Assembly: GCF_003001675.1 (NCBI RefSeq)
Contig: NZ_PVYW01000029.1
Location: forward strand, 1-64,000
DNA length: 64,000 nt
Source: Cohnella sp. SGD-V74
Lineage (GTDB): Bacteria > Bacillota > Bacilli > Paenibacillales > Paenibacillaceae
Reading direction: 5' to 3'
In this document: in pieces, positions 23,505 through 32,410 of the stretch
Position numbering within the stretch: position 1 is the stretch's first letter
How the letters are laid out: the number at the start of each line of letters is the position of its first letter
Program-made: the position numbers and the translations under genes
The notes under the pieces: model-generated
Databases searched by the model: none
What the model was told of the DNA's origin: nothing
Seen by the model: only the letters and a program-made list of their open reading frames with translations

Positions 23505-26369
23505 CTAATCCATAGATTGCCGCAGCCGCAGGAGAACAACGGCAGCTTCGGCTCTTGTCGCGACTTCTGCAGGCGCAAATCGGTTGCCGTCTCTTCCGGT
23601 CAGCACTCCGCGCTCGCGGGCGGCCTCGACATAACCCTTAGCCCACGCCGGAATGCTTGCCTCGTCGGAGAAATAAGCGTTCCCCTCTTGTCCGGTCTGC
23701 CACTTCATCACTCTGGAGACCATCGCGGCCATCTCGGACCGGTTTACCGTTTGCATCGGCCTTAAGGTGCCGTCGGGATATCCAGTCAGAATCCCCTTGG
23801 CTACCGCTGTCCGGATCGCTTGAAGCGCCCACTTCGGGGTGCTGTCGCGATCGCTGAAAGGCAGAGCGCCCGCTTCGCTGTCGATCTCGATCCGAAGCGC
23901 CCGAAGCAGCATGACGGCGAACTCCGTTCGCGTGACATGGGCATTCGGCAGGAAGGTGCTCGCATTCACGCCCTCCACAATTCCCAGCATGGCTGCTTCG
24001 CAGATCCCCGGCTTCGCCCAGTGCTTCTCTATGTCGGTGAATAAACATCCCGGTCCCTGTGCTGGAGGAGCCGTACTCCCGCCATTATTTTCTTCCGATG
24101 GCTTCTCACCGGATAGATTCTCATCGGGTGAATTCCCGCCGGTTTGCCCGCCCCCTCCGCCAGATGAGGAAGCACGAACAACGTTCACCGTCCGTACGGC
24201 ATCCGCCGCCGCGTTGCCAGAATGATCCTCCACTTTGTACGTCAGCGTATAGGTTCCGACTTGACTCGTGTACACCGCGCCGCTCACCGTAATGTCGGCC
24301 GTCAAGTCTCCGTCTCCTATGTCTATGGCGGTTGCGCCCGGATCCGTGAAGGTGCTGCCGACCTCAATCCGCATCGGATTGGCTCCCCGAAGCGTAAGGA
24401 CGGGGGGTGTAGTATCTACGACGTTTACTGTGCGATGCGTGGATGACGAGCGACCGAATGTATTGCTGACAAGATAATTGATGGAATAGGTACCTACATG
24501 TCCGGTATCCACCGATCCGGTTATGACAATTTCGTCAGTCAGGTCGCCGTCCCGCTCATCGTTAGAGGTTGCTCCAGGATCGACAAACGTATCGCCGACC
24601 TCAACCTCCATCGTATATAAGCCGTTTAACAGCAAAGAGGGGCTTAGACTGTTGTATACTTTCACGGTGCGCGTCTTGATCGCCGTATTGCCAACCGTAT
24701 CCGTCACTTGATAGGTAAGGATATAAGTTCCCGTTTGCGAGGTATCGATTGTTCCGCTCGATATTACCCCGTCGGTCACATCGCCGTCCCGACTGTCCTC
24801 AGCGGTTACTCCCGGATCGGTGAACGTGTCTCCAAGCTGTAGTTCAATCAGTTCCTCACCGTTTAACGAAATTTCAGGCGCCGTGGAATCCACGACAAAC
24901 GTGAAAGGGATCTCCGGCTGATGCAGGTGTTCATCCACCGTATCTTTACCCGTAACCGTAAGCGTATAAGTGCCCTCCGGGTAGTCGGCTTCATTGAGCA
25001 TAATCGAAAAATGAAAGGGTTGATTCTGTCCCGAAGCATAGGTGGCGTATACCGCCGATGTTACCGTATCCCCCTCAGCATTCCGAATGACGTAACCGAC
25101 TTCCAAGGGCTCGCCGATACTGCCGTCTCGGATCAAGCCGGTGAGCGTAAGCTCATTATGGCCCGATTCTTGGGAATAAGCCGGCGACAAGGGATTTACC
25201 CTCACCGATGGGGCAAACGCTGTTAAGTAGGGGTAGCTTGTCCCTTCTTGAACACCCCATATTGGCGTGCTTCCTGCTGGCGCGTCCCACCAACTGGTGT
25301 CGAACGTGGCTATTTGCTTCATATCGTCCGAACTAACGGCTTCGTCCCGTCCCGACTCCCCGCCTACGGTCTGTAGATCAGGGGGATTGTCGCTCTCATT
25401 CCAGTAGGAATTAGTCATTGTGTAGAAGGGAGATAGGGAATCTATTTGGCCCACCAAGCCGCCGGCAGGGCCTGTGCTCGAGCTTACCCTCCCTAATGCA
25501 TAACTGTTCTCAATCAGTGCCGGGATATGCGCTGGGCCAGACACTGTGCCTGCCAAGCCGCCGATCGGGGCATTAGTAACACCTAAGTTTTCTACATGGC
25601 CCGTTGCATAACTGTTGCGAATACTGCCAGATGACAGATCGCCAACAAGTCCGCCAGAAGGTCTGTAATTGGCCGCAGACACAGAAACATGGCCCGTTGC
25701 ATAGCTTTGGTCTATTGTACTAAATACACCAACTCCTCCAACTAATCCACCTAAGTAAGTATTGTCGTCAATGTCTAACCGGACATGAGCGTCACTGTTG
25801 GACAGCGTAGCTTGAGACATTTGTCCGAGCAATCCCCCTGCCGCAAAACCGTAACCTTTGATTTCACCGGTCACTGAACAGCGATTAATTGTGCCGTTAC
25901 TTAAGAGACCGACAAGTCCGCCGACATTGGCGTGTATATTTGTCGACCTGATATCCACATTTTCCAGTCTCACATTTTCAATCGAAGCTGCAGATCCCAT
26001 CACCTGACCGAAAAAGCCAATATAGCCAGCGTTCGAAACGATGGTGAGCCCGTTAATGATGTAGCCCTCACCATCGAAAGTCCCGCTAAACGGGATACTG
26101 GCTGCTCCGATCGGCACCCAATTGCCATAGGCCGATAGATCAATGTCCGCCCCAAGCTTATAACTGGCCGTTAGATCTTCGCGGACGCAATCCAACTCTT
26201 CTGCCGAATGAATGATATAGGGATTCCCCGGACTGCCATCTGTCTCGGCACTGAACGTGCAACTTGCCGCCAGAACGTTCCCAGGCCATGCCCCTATTAA
26301 AGGCAACAACGCTAGCAGAGCAATCAAAGCCGTCGTCAAACTCTTTCTCATTACATTACCCCATTTCAT
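23505..26369 (-). CDS. GLUG / DUF5011 / S-layer homology surface protein
   Basis: A 954-residue exported protein. The signal peptide lies in residues 1-33 (LTTALIALLALLPLIGAW..AA). Residues of about 45-380 contain GLUG-type repeats with GGLVG and IRNSYATGHV motifs, forming a beta-helix. About 480-730 has three Ig-like DUF5011 modules, each with FTDPG and GTYxLTYxVxD. A Gly/Pro/Ser-rich linker follows, then three SLH domains (FTDIEKHWAK, FSDRDSTPKWA, FSDEASIPAWA) that bind pyruvylated wall polymer. Ligand or adhesin function is likely but unproven. The start is either 26369 or the ATG at 26351. Confidence 0.9.
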   Translation of the reverse strand: MKWGNVMRKSLTTALIALLALLPLIGAWPGNVLAASCTFSAETDGSPGNPYIIHSAEELDCVREDLTASYKLGADIDLSAYGNWVPIGAASIPFSGTFDGEGYIINGLTIVSNAGYIGFFGQVMGSAASIENVRLENVDIRSTNIHANVGGLVGLLSNGTINRCSVTGEIKGYGFAAGGLLGQMSQATLSNSDAHVRLDIDDNTYLGGLVGGVGVFSTIDQSYATGHVSVSAANYRPSGGLVGDLSSGSIRNSYATGHVENLGVTNAPIGGLAGTVSGPAHIPALIENSYALGRVSSSTGPAGGLVGQIDSLSPFYTMTNSYWNESDNPPDLQTVGGESGRDEAVSSDDMKQIATFDTSWWDAPAGSTPIWGVQEGTSYPYLTAFAPSVRVNPLSPAYSQESGHNELTLTGLIRDGSIGEPLEVGYVIRNAEGDTVTSAVYATYASGQNQPFHFSIMLNEADYPEGTYTLTVTGKDTVDEHLHQPEIPFTFVVDSTAPEISLNGEELIELQLGDTFTDPGVTAEDSRDGDVTDGVISSGTIDTSQTGTYILTYQVTDTVGNTAIKTRTVKVYNSLSPSLLLNGLYTMEVEVGDTFVDPGATSNDERDGDLTDEIVITGSVDTGHVGTYSINYLVSNTFGRSSSTHRTVNVVDTTPPVLTLRGANPMRIEVGSTFTDPGATAIDIGDGDLTADITVSGAVYTSQVGTYTLTYKVEDHSGNAAADAVRTVNVVRASSSGGGGGQTGGNSPDENLSGEKPSEENNGGSTAPPAQGPGCLFTDIEKHWAKPGICEAAMLGIVEGVNASTFLPNAHVTRTEFAVMLLRALRIEIDSEAGALPFSDRDSTPKWALQAIRTAVAKGILTGYPDGTLRPMQTVNRSEMAAMVSRVMKWQTGQEGNAYFSDEASIPAWAKGYVEAARERGVLTGRDGNRFAPAEVATRAEAAVVLLRLRQSMD

Positions 26370-26436
26370 TCCTATTCCGATAGTTAATCCTGTACAAATT
26401 ATCAGAACGTAATGAAAGAGTAATGAAAGAAAGTCA

Positions 26437-27636
26437 TTACTTTATTTTTCTCCACTTGAATCCGTCATCGGAAATCGCGACCTCGCTAAATGAGTACCCA
26501 ATAAACTGATTGCCCGCTTGAATGACGAACATCGTGTCGATAGATTGAACCTTCGTTTCTTTCCAGTTTTTCTGATCCTTCGAGGTGAGCACTTTCGTCT
26601 TAACCCCTTTTTCGGTCCAATACTGCATGAATACATAGTACGTATTCCCTTTCTTGTAGATCGGCGATCTGTAACTGTTCGTCTGCAGAGGTTTCGGAAC
26701 GGTTTGCCGCTTGAAGGTGACGCCGTCCGTCGATGTGATTTGATGCGACCAACCGTCGAAGAGAGTGATCACACCTTGCCGGCCGACGGTCTCGGCGTAA
26801 GTCGAATACCGGTGGCGCGTCGTACTGTCTTGACGTCCTGAGCGCTGCGTCCAGCGGACAAGATCCTTGGAGGTAGACACGAACAGCTCGGCGGAGTAGC
26901 CCATGCTCGGATCGATCAGGAATTGATTAGCCTTCTGAGGCTCGCCGCGGTACAAGTACCCTCCGTCTACCGCGGAATATTGCTTGCCGTTCCATAGGAT
27001 GACCGCATCCTGCGTCGGAAGGACGCTCAGCCGCTGCCACTTCACGCCGTCCGGCGACGTGAACACGTAGGTCTGATTCATCTCCCAACGCGTAGCGAGC
27101 AGCAACTTCTTGCCGTTCACCGTCTGGAGGCTGCTAATCGTTAACGGAAGGCCGTCGTCGTCTTTCAAAGAAAAGGACGTCCATTCCTTCCCGTCTTTGG
27201 AATAATAGGTTTCGACAACTTTGCCTGTGCCGTAGTCGTTCGTCGCCAAGTAGAATAGCCCGTTGGCATAGTGGACTCGGAAGTAGGCCGTTCTGTCCGG
27301 CAACCTGCGGGCTTCCCACGTCTTGCCGGAATCGCGCGTAATGTTAAGGAATTTCGGCGAAGTCGTCATAATGGTGCCCTTGCCGTTCGTCGCTAAGAAA
27401 TAAACCTCGTCCTTCGTGGCGCGTTGGTACGTGACGGGGAATTGACGGACGACCTGTACGACTGCAGGTTCCTTCTTCGCTCCCGCGGCAGGATCTTCCG
27501 GAGGCAAGGAAGAGAGCGGACTCAGATCGGACCGTTCTTGGAATACGATGGCTTGCGCTTGAACAGGCTTCGAAGGGAGAAATGGAACGATAAGAAGAAT
27601 GGCCAGAAAGGCGAGAGAACGGCGAATCAGCAGCAT
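26437..27636 (-). CDS. Exported BNR/sialidase-like beta-propeller protein
   Basis: A 399-residue exported protein. Signal peptide with hydrophobic LAFLAILLIVPFLPS and cleavage near AQA (about residue 28). The rest holds repeated strand units ending in short Asp-box-like turns: TRDSGKTWEA, YSKDGKEWTS, TSPDGVKWQR, STSKDLVRW, TSTDGVTFKR, SKDQKNWKE, SDDGFKW, consistent with a six- or seven-bladed propeller. No catalytic Arg triad of true sialidases was recognised, so it may bind rather than cleave glycans. It is cotranscribed at most with the SLH gene, which starts 67 bases downstream. Confidence 0.78.
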   Translation of the reverse strand: MLLIRRSLAFLAILLIVPFLPSKPVQAQAIVFQERSDLSPLSSLPPEDPAAGAKKEPAVVQVVRQFPVTYQRATKDEVYFLATNGKGTIMTTSPKFLNITRDSGKTWEARRLPDRTAYFRVHYANGLFYLATNDYGTGKVVETYYSKDGKEWTSFSLKDDDGLPLTISSLQTVNGKKLLLATRWEMNQTYVFTSPDGVKWQRLSVLPTQDAVILWNGKQYSAVDGGYLYRGEPQKANQFLIDPSMGYSAELFVSTSKDLVRWTQRSGRQDSTTRHRYSTYAETVGRQGVITLFDGWSHQITSTDGVTFKRQTVPKPLQTNSYRSPIYKKGNTYYVFMQYWTEKGVKTKVLTSKDQKNWKETKVQSIDTMFVIQAGNQFIGYSFSEVAISDDGFKWRKIK

Positions 27637-27747
27637 AACTTAGGACTCCTTATTCTGGGTTTATATGGCATCATTCAGCATTATAAAGCATATAAGAGAA
27701 ACCGACTATTCCTGCCTCCATTCGGCAACCTGGGCGCAAGCGATTAG

Positions 27748-28374
27748 CTACCCGACTTTGCGATACCTCGCCAGAAAAGTGAATATCAGCTCATCCATTA
27801 GCGGTTGGACGGCTTCCGTGTTGATTCCGTGTTGGAATAAGGCCGGCCAGGTGAGCGCGCCTTCGATCATCGCGTAAAATACCCTTGCGGTCAGGGCCGG
27901 ATCGTCTACCTGCAACTTGTCGTCTTCGCGCGCGGCAACTAGCCATCGGATTAGCGGTTCGAGAGGGGAAGCGTATTTCGCCCGCGTTTCCCTCGCATAG
28001 TCGATATCTCGAATAAACACGGAAGTCAGCACCCGCGATAATCCGAGTCGAGCGGGGCTGTTGATCAGAAACAGCTCGGCATTCGCAAACGCCGTCAACT
28101 GCTCCTCCAATGATTTCGCAGGATTATAGTCGATTTGCTTCAGGATCTGTTGCTCTTGGAGAAGCCGGGCAACTACCCCTTGGAAGAGATTCTCCTTATT
28201 CGTAAAGTGATTGTAGACCGTGCGCTTGGACACGCCGGCGATCTCCGCGATTCGATCCATGCTTGCGTTGTCGTAGCCCATTTCGGTAAATACTTGCATG
28301 GCTCCGTTAAGTATAGATTCGCGCTTTCGGCTCGTGTCTCTTTTCTTGACTGCGGGTATCGCGTCCATGGCCAT
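27748..28374 (-). CDS. TetR/AcrR family transcriptional regulator
   Basis: A 208-residue TetR protein: HTH residues 20-65 (ILNGAMQVFTEMGYDNASMDRIA, GVSKRTVYNHFTNKENLF), and a C-terminal AefR/TetR_C-type helical domain. It is divergent from a DUF4386 remnant and a quinone-oxidoreductase-like gene. Two copies of an AATTACACTG-N4-GTRTA motif fill the shared promoter region, so it probably represses both directions. Confidence 0.9.
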   Translation of the reverse strand: MAMDAIPAVKKRDTSRKRESILNGAMQVFTEMGYDNASMDRIAEIAGVSKRTVYNHFTNKENLFQGVVARLLQEQQILKQIDYNPAKSLEEQLTAFANAELFLINSPARLGLSRVLTSVFIRDIDYARETRAKYASPLEPLIRWLVAAREDDKLQVDDPALTARVFYAMIEGALTWPALFQHGINTEAVQPLMDELIFTFLARYRKVG

Positions 28375-28406
28375 ATCGTTAAAATCCTCTCAAGATGGGA
28401 TTGATT

Positions 28407-28470
28407 AAACTACACGGTTCAGTGTAATTTACTGTTGACTGGCAGCTAATTACACTGTAGAGTATAATTA
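28407..28470. promoter_or_regulatory. Two TetR operators in a divergent promoter
   Basis: Site 1 (28407-28429, leftward reading) and site 2 (28448-28470) both fit AATTACACTG-N4-GTRTA followed by an AT tail. Each is an imperfect dyad (TACAC/GTGTA). They flank the likely start points of tetR and the rightward genes. Confidence 0.72.
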
Positions 28471-28498
28471 ACAGTCCGGTAAAATTCAAGCCCTTGCC

Positions 28499-28687
28499 TT
28501 GAATCAGACGAGCGGCAGAACCAAGTTGTCATGGTCTCTAGGCGCGGCTTTTGTGCTGCAAGCCGTCACGTCGCTGGTTAGCGGAGCATTCCTGCTTAAC
28601 CCGCTCGTCGATTCGGAAAGCATACGGAACACTAATATTGGAATCAAAGGCTTCAAATCTATAGCTCGGAAGGAAGGGATTCCATGA
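28499..28687 (+). pseudogene. Truncated DUF4386 membrane protein
   Basis: Sixty-two codons. Residues 5-45 (SWSLGAAFVLQAVTSLVSGA..LLNPLV) look like the first helix of DUF4386 proteins, which normally have about 220 residues and six or seven helices. The homology stops at about residue 45 and the frame runs through the leader of the next gene, ending in an ATGA overlap. An internal deletion removing most of the gene is the simplest explanation. It may still be translated and coupled to the next gene. Confidence 0.6.
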
Positions 28688-29643
28688 AAGCGGTCGTATG
28701 CACGAAATATGGCCCTCCGGAAGTGCTCCAACTGAGGGAAGTCGCCAAGCCTTCTCCGAAGCGTAACGAAGTATGCATTAAAATACATGCGACAGCGGTA
28801 ACCGCGAGCGACGTCTACATTCGCGGCTCCCAGCTTCCGCTGCGGTTTTGGCTCCCGATGCGGCTGTTCCTGGGGTTCGCCAGACCCCGAAAATCCGTTA
28901 TCGGCATGGTGTTGGCAGGAGAAGTGGAATCCGTGGGGAACGACGTTAAAAGGTTCAAAGCGGGGGATCAGGTTTACGGAGTTACCGGCTTCGGACTGGG
29001 CGCTTACGCGCAGTACACCTGCATGAAAGAAACGGACTCCATGTATGGGTGCCTGTCGCTTAAGCCTGAAAATATCAGCTGCGAAGAGGCGACGGCGGCC
29101 GCATATGGCGGGCTTCTAGCGCTGCAGCGAATAGAAGAAAGCCCTATTGAATGCGGGCAGCGAATTCTCGTGTACGGGGCTTCGGGAACATCGGGGACGA
29201 TGGCCGTGCAGTTGGCAAAATATTACGGAGCTGAAGTTACGGCGGTATGCGGTACGCGGAACTTGGAATTCGTGCAGTCGTTGGGCGCAGATCGAGTCAT
29301 CGACTACACCCGAGACGATACGGCCCATCTCGCCGATCGTTACGACATGATGTTCGATATGGCCGGCAAAGCCAAAAGCTCCAAAGTCAAAGAGCGATGC
29401 AAACAATCTCTGCGCCCGGCGGGTAGATACATCTCCATCGACGACGGGAAGCTGGAATTGAACTCGGCACGCCTTGCCCGAATCAAAGCGTTAATCGAAG
29501 CCGGGGCTGTTCGTCCGGTCGTTGACGCCATCTACCCTCTGGAGCGAATCGTCGAAGCGCATGCCTATGTCGAAACGGGACGCAAACGAGGCGGAGTAGC
29601 CGTATCCGTGCCGCATTCCGACTCTCCTCCCGATTTTACTTGA
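28684..29643 (+). CDS. Quinone-oxidoreductase-like MDR family dehydrogenase
   Basis: A 319-residue medium-chain reductase. The N-terminal GroES-like domain (KAVVCTKYGPPEVLQL) lacks the zinc-ligand cysteine set; the NADPH-binding domain has VYGASGTSGTMAVQLAK and a typical C terminus (VVDAIYPLERIVEAHAYVE). It reduces quinones or enones using NADPH. GGAAGG lies upstream of the ATG at 28684. It is under the TetR operators. Its last eight bases overlap the convergent lysR gene, so both stop codons lie in each other's frame. Confidence 0.88.
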   Translation: MKAVVCTKYGPPEVLQLREVAKPSPKRNEVCIKIHATAVTASDVYIRGSQLPLRFWLPMRLFLGFARPRKSVIGMVLAGEVESVGNDVKRFKAGDQVYGVTGFGLGAYAQYTCMKETDSMYGCLSLKPENISCEEATAAAYGGLLALQRIEESPIECGQRILVYGASGTSGTMAVQLAKYYGAEVTAVCGTRNLEFVQSLGADRVIDYTRDDTAHLADRYDMMFDMAGKAKSSKVKERCKQSLRPAGRYISIDDGKLELNSARLARIKALIEAGAVRPVVDAIYPLERIVEAHAYVETGRKRGGVAVSVPHSDSPPDFT

Positions 29644-30514
29644 ACCGTTCCTGTACGCTGCCGATAAACATTTTTCCCGCTTGACCCAGGAACTTGTCGG
29701 ATCTATACACGATACCGATATCCCGTTCAGGCGTAGGCTCAACCAAGCTTATGATATGATAATACCGGTCATCCCAGGTTTGCAAAACCGTTCTGGGCAG
29801 AACGGTTCCGCCAATATTGTTTTTCACCAATCGCTTTAATGAAATCATCGCCGACGTTTCGATAACGGGTTTCAGATCAAAGCCCTGATCTTCACAATAC
29901 GAATTGATCAGCTTGCGGCAATGATGGTTATTCGGAAACAACACGAGACTCAGATCTTTTAGTTCCTTCAAGTACATTTGCGATCGTGTCGACCATTCGC
30001 TGCTTCTCGATACGGCCACTGCAAACTCTTCCGTATATAAAGGCACGTGGACCAGCTTGCTTTCTTCCACCACAGGGGCTGCGGTAATGCCGATATCGAT
30101 GTTCCCTTCCAGCACCTCTTCAACGATTCGATTGGAATCTTGAATCAGAAGTTGAATGTTAGGAAACTTTTGATGGAATTCAATCATAACGGGGGTCAAC
30201 ACTTCATCCAAATCACACGGCAGCACCCCCAAGACCAACCTCCCTCGCTGCATCGTGCGCAAGTCGTTAATCGCGTCATAGGCATAGTCCAGGTTTCTGA
30301 AAATTTGGCTGCACTGCTCGTACAGAATCCGTCCGGCTTCCGTGATTGCAATTCGCTTGCCCATACGATCGAACAGCGGAGTCCCGATCTCATCCTCCAA
30401 CGCTTTGATTTGCTGGCTTAAGGTCGGCTGCGCCATGTTCAGAAGTTCCGCCGCTTTCGTGAAATGCAGCTGTTCGCAAACAACCTTAAACGACTCCAGA
30501 TGCCTCAGTTCCAT
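29636..30514 (-). CDS. LysR family transcriptional regulator
   Basis: A 292-residue LysR protein: N-terminal HTH (MELRHLESFKVVCEQLHFTKAAELLNMAQPTLSQQIK.., described in part), then two alpha/beta ligand lobes (LVLGVLPCDLDEVLTPVM, IDIGITAAPV). Resembles CidR/YwfK-like members. It is divergent from the PEBP gene at 30654, which it may regulate. The 3' end overlaps the convergent MDR gene by eight bases. Confidence 0.9.
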   Translation of the reverse strand: MELRHLESFKVVCEQLHFTKAAELLNMAQPTLSQQIKALEDEIGTPLFDRMGKRIAITEAGRILYEQCSQIFRNLDYAYDAINDLRTMQRGRLVLGVLPCDLDEVLTPVMIEFHQKFPNIQLLIQDSNRIVEEVLEGNIDIGITAAPVVEESKLVHVPLYTEEFAVAVSRSSEWSTRSQMYLKELKDLSLVLFPNNHHCRKLINSYCEDQGFDLKPVIETSAMISLKRLVKNNIGGTVLPRTVLQTWDDRYYHIISLVEPTPERDIGIVYRSDKFLGQAGKMFIGSVQERFK

Positions 30515-30653
30515 TTTATTTCTCCCCGATCATTCAAAATCACAATGATAATAATTCAAACTATCTATTTTTTCAATGAATTCATTTTTGATATACTTCA
30601 GTCAACGAGAGGCCTCTCCTATCAACCTGCAAAATATGGAGGTTCAAAATAAA

Positions 30654-31193
30654 ATGAAAAGCGAGCAAAATAATCCGTTTGCCAGATTGCCTGAAGCAGC
30701 CAGCTTTCATGTGACGAGCTCGGATATTCCTGAAAATAAAGTCTTATCCGCACCGCAGCTTTCCGGAAAATTCGGAGTAGCAGGCGGGCAGGACATTTCT
30801 CCTGAATTGAAATGGTCCGGCGCCCCGGAAGAGACAAAAAGTTATGCGGTTACCGTGTATGACCCCGATGCTCCTACCGGATCAGGATTTTGGCATTGGG
30901 CTGTCTGCAACATTCCCGCTAACGTGACGCAACTGCCCTCCGGAGCAGGCAACGAGGACGGCCCCGGCCTCCCGAACGGAGCTATCCAATTGAACAACGA
31001 CGCCTCATTTGCAGGTTTTATTGGTGCCGCGCCGCCTGTTGGAGATGGACCTCATCGCTACTACTTTGTTGTTCATGCTTTGGATGTCGAGGATATAGGC
31101 GTTCAGGCCAGTTCGACACCGGCCTTTCTAGGCTTTCAAATGCTTACCCACACGTTAGGCAGAGCGGTGCTCGCAGCAACGTTTGAACGATAA
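30654..31193 (+). CDS. YbhB/YbcL family PEBP (Raf kinase inhibitor-like) protein
   Basis: A 179-residue phosphatidylethanolamine-binding-protein-like domain. The conserved blocks are present: DISPELKWSGAPEETKSYAV, YDPDAPTGSGFWHWAV (the DPDAP and HW motifs of the anion pocket) and GPHRYYFVVHALD. Role in bacteria is unknown. The start at 30654 has GGAGG 11 bases upstream; earlier ATGs lack a good site. Divergent from lysR. Confidence 0.88.
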   Translation: MKSEQNNPFARLPEAASFHVTSSDIPENKVLSAPQLSGKFGVAGGQDISPELKWSGAPEETKSYAVTVYDPDAPTGSGFWHWAVCNIPANVTQLPSGAGNEDGPGLPNGAIQLNNDASFAGFIGAAPPVGDGPHRYYFVVHALDVEDIGVQASSTPAFLGFQMLTHTLGRAVLAATFER

Positions 31194-31223
31194 TAAGCGG
31201 TTATACTAGTTATTGATGACTTA

Positions 31224-31383
31224 TTGCATGCATAAAACTACGCAGTTATAATAAAACTAAAGAAGGAGCCGTGCGCCAACACGACTCCAACAGCACAATG
31301 GGCCGCTTCAAAGGCGGTCGGCTTCAGTAGACAAGATCAGAAGTAGACCACAGTCCTAGCCGGGAGGGTGGTCTATTTTTTTT
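31224..31383 (+). ncRNA. Antisense RNA of a type I toxin-antitoxin pair
   Basis: Promoter -35 TTGCAT (31224-31229), 17-base spacer, -10 TATAAT (31247-31252); transcription should start near 31259. The RNA includes GGAGCCGTG..CACGACTCC and CCGC-TTCAAA-GGCGG hairpins and ends in a terminator AGTAGACCAC...GTGGTCTATTTTTTTT. Its 3' end overlaps the 3' end of the convergent holin-like toxin gene, the arrangement of RatA/TxpA-type pairs. A second copy without a toxin lies at 35467-35624. Confidence 0.82.
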
Positions 31384-31480
31384 GGTTAATCATTGCAACG
31401 ATGGCAACAACCAGCGTTAGCAGCGCTACAATCAGCGCGCCAAAACCGATCATCAACATCAGAGCATCCTTAACCTCCAT
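31373..31480 (-). CDS. Small holin-like membrane toxin (TxpA/BsrG-type)
   Basis: A 35-residue peptide: short charged start MEVKDAL, a hydrophobic helix with a MIGFGALIVALLTLVVAIV core, and a basic tail NQKK. This is the well-known putative holin-like toxin family of Firmicute type I modules, in which the peptide damages the membrane unless its mRNA is bound by an antisense RNA. GGGAGGG lies six bases... upstream region 31487-31493 of the ATG. The stop codon lies inside the terminator arm of the antisense RNA. Confidence 0.85.
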   Translation of the reverse strand: MEVKDALMLMIGFGALIVALLTLVVAIVAMINQKK

Positions 31481-31664
31481 GGGCATCCCTCCCTTCTTCT
31501 CGAGAGGTAGCCGACCACCCTTGCAATCCGTTCCATGTGCTTGTCCTATTATAGCATTTTTTGTAAGTCAATCGATAGACGAACAGACTGTCTCCCGGCA
31601 ACCCGCCACAGGCCCCTTATAGTATGTTACCCTATCCTTATATCCGTTCATCCGTGGAGGGTCT

Positions 31665-32342
31665 ATGAAGCTGTTGATCGTAGAGGACGATATTGCGATA
31701 TCGTATATTATTGCGAGGGTTATGCGGGAGGAAGGGTACGAGGTTGTCGAATGTCCTAACGGAGAAGAAGGCTTGCATCATGCTTTATACGGTGAATTCG
31801 ATCTGATTATTCTGGATGTTATGCTTCCCAAGGTCGATGGATTTACGTTTATCCAAGAGACCAGAAAGCGAAACGTGGATACTCCGATCCTGTGTCTGAC
31901 GGCAAAAGACGGATTAAGCGACCGGGTAGAGGGGTTAACGATCGGAGCGGACGATTATGTGACGAAGCCTTTCGAGATTCCGGAACTGCTCGCTAGAGTT
32001 AAAGTCCTGCTGCGCCGATATGGGAAGGTTAATCAGGAAGATCAGCTCAGCTACGGCCCGATTGTCGTTCATGCCAGAACCCGATCAGCCTCTGTTGCAG
32101 GAGAAGAACTGATCTTAACGGAGAAGGAATACGAGCTGCTTGAGTACTTGCTCATGAACAAAGAGCAGATCGTGACGAAGGAGCAAATCTATAACCGGAT
32201 CTGGGGGCTTGATTCGGAGGCAGGCATCGGCATTGTCGAGCTGTATGTCCATTATCTTCGGAAGAAGCTTGCTCCATGGCATGCGGATCAATATATCCGA
32301 ACCGTGAGAGGCTTGGGATATAGGCTCACAATATCCGAATAG
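31665..32342 (+). CDS. OmpR family response regulator
   Basis: A 225-residue regulator: receiver domain with DD at 8-9, phospho-acceptor Asp51 in LIILDVMLPKVDG and Lys in VTKPFEI; winged-helix output at about 130-222 (LTEKEYELLEYLL, YIRTVRGLGYRL). It begins a three-gene operon with a DUF885 peptidase and a histidine kinase, an unusual order in which the enzyme separates regulator from kinase. Confidence 0.92.
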   Translation: MKLLIVEDDIAISYIIARVMREEGYEVVECPNGEEGLHHALYGEFDLIILDVMLPKVDGFTFIQETRKRNVDTPILCLTAKDGLSDRVEGLTIGADDYVTKPFEIPELLARVKVLLRRYGKVNQEDQLSYGPIVVHARTRSASVAGEELILTEKEYELLEYLLMNKEQIVTKEQIYNRIWGLDSEAGIGIVELYVHYLRKKLAPWHADQYIRTVRGLGYRLTISE

Positions 32343-32410
32343 CTATTCAAAGGAAAATCAAAGGTTCATTTATTATATTCTCCTTAAACGCATTAAGGGG
32401 GATACGGTTC

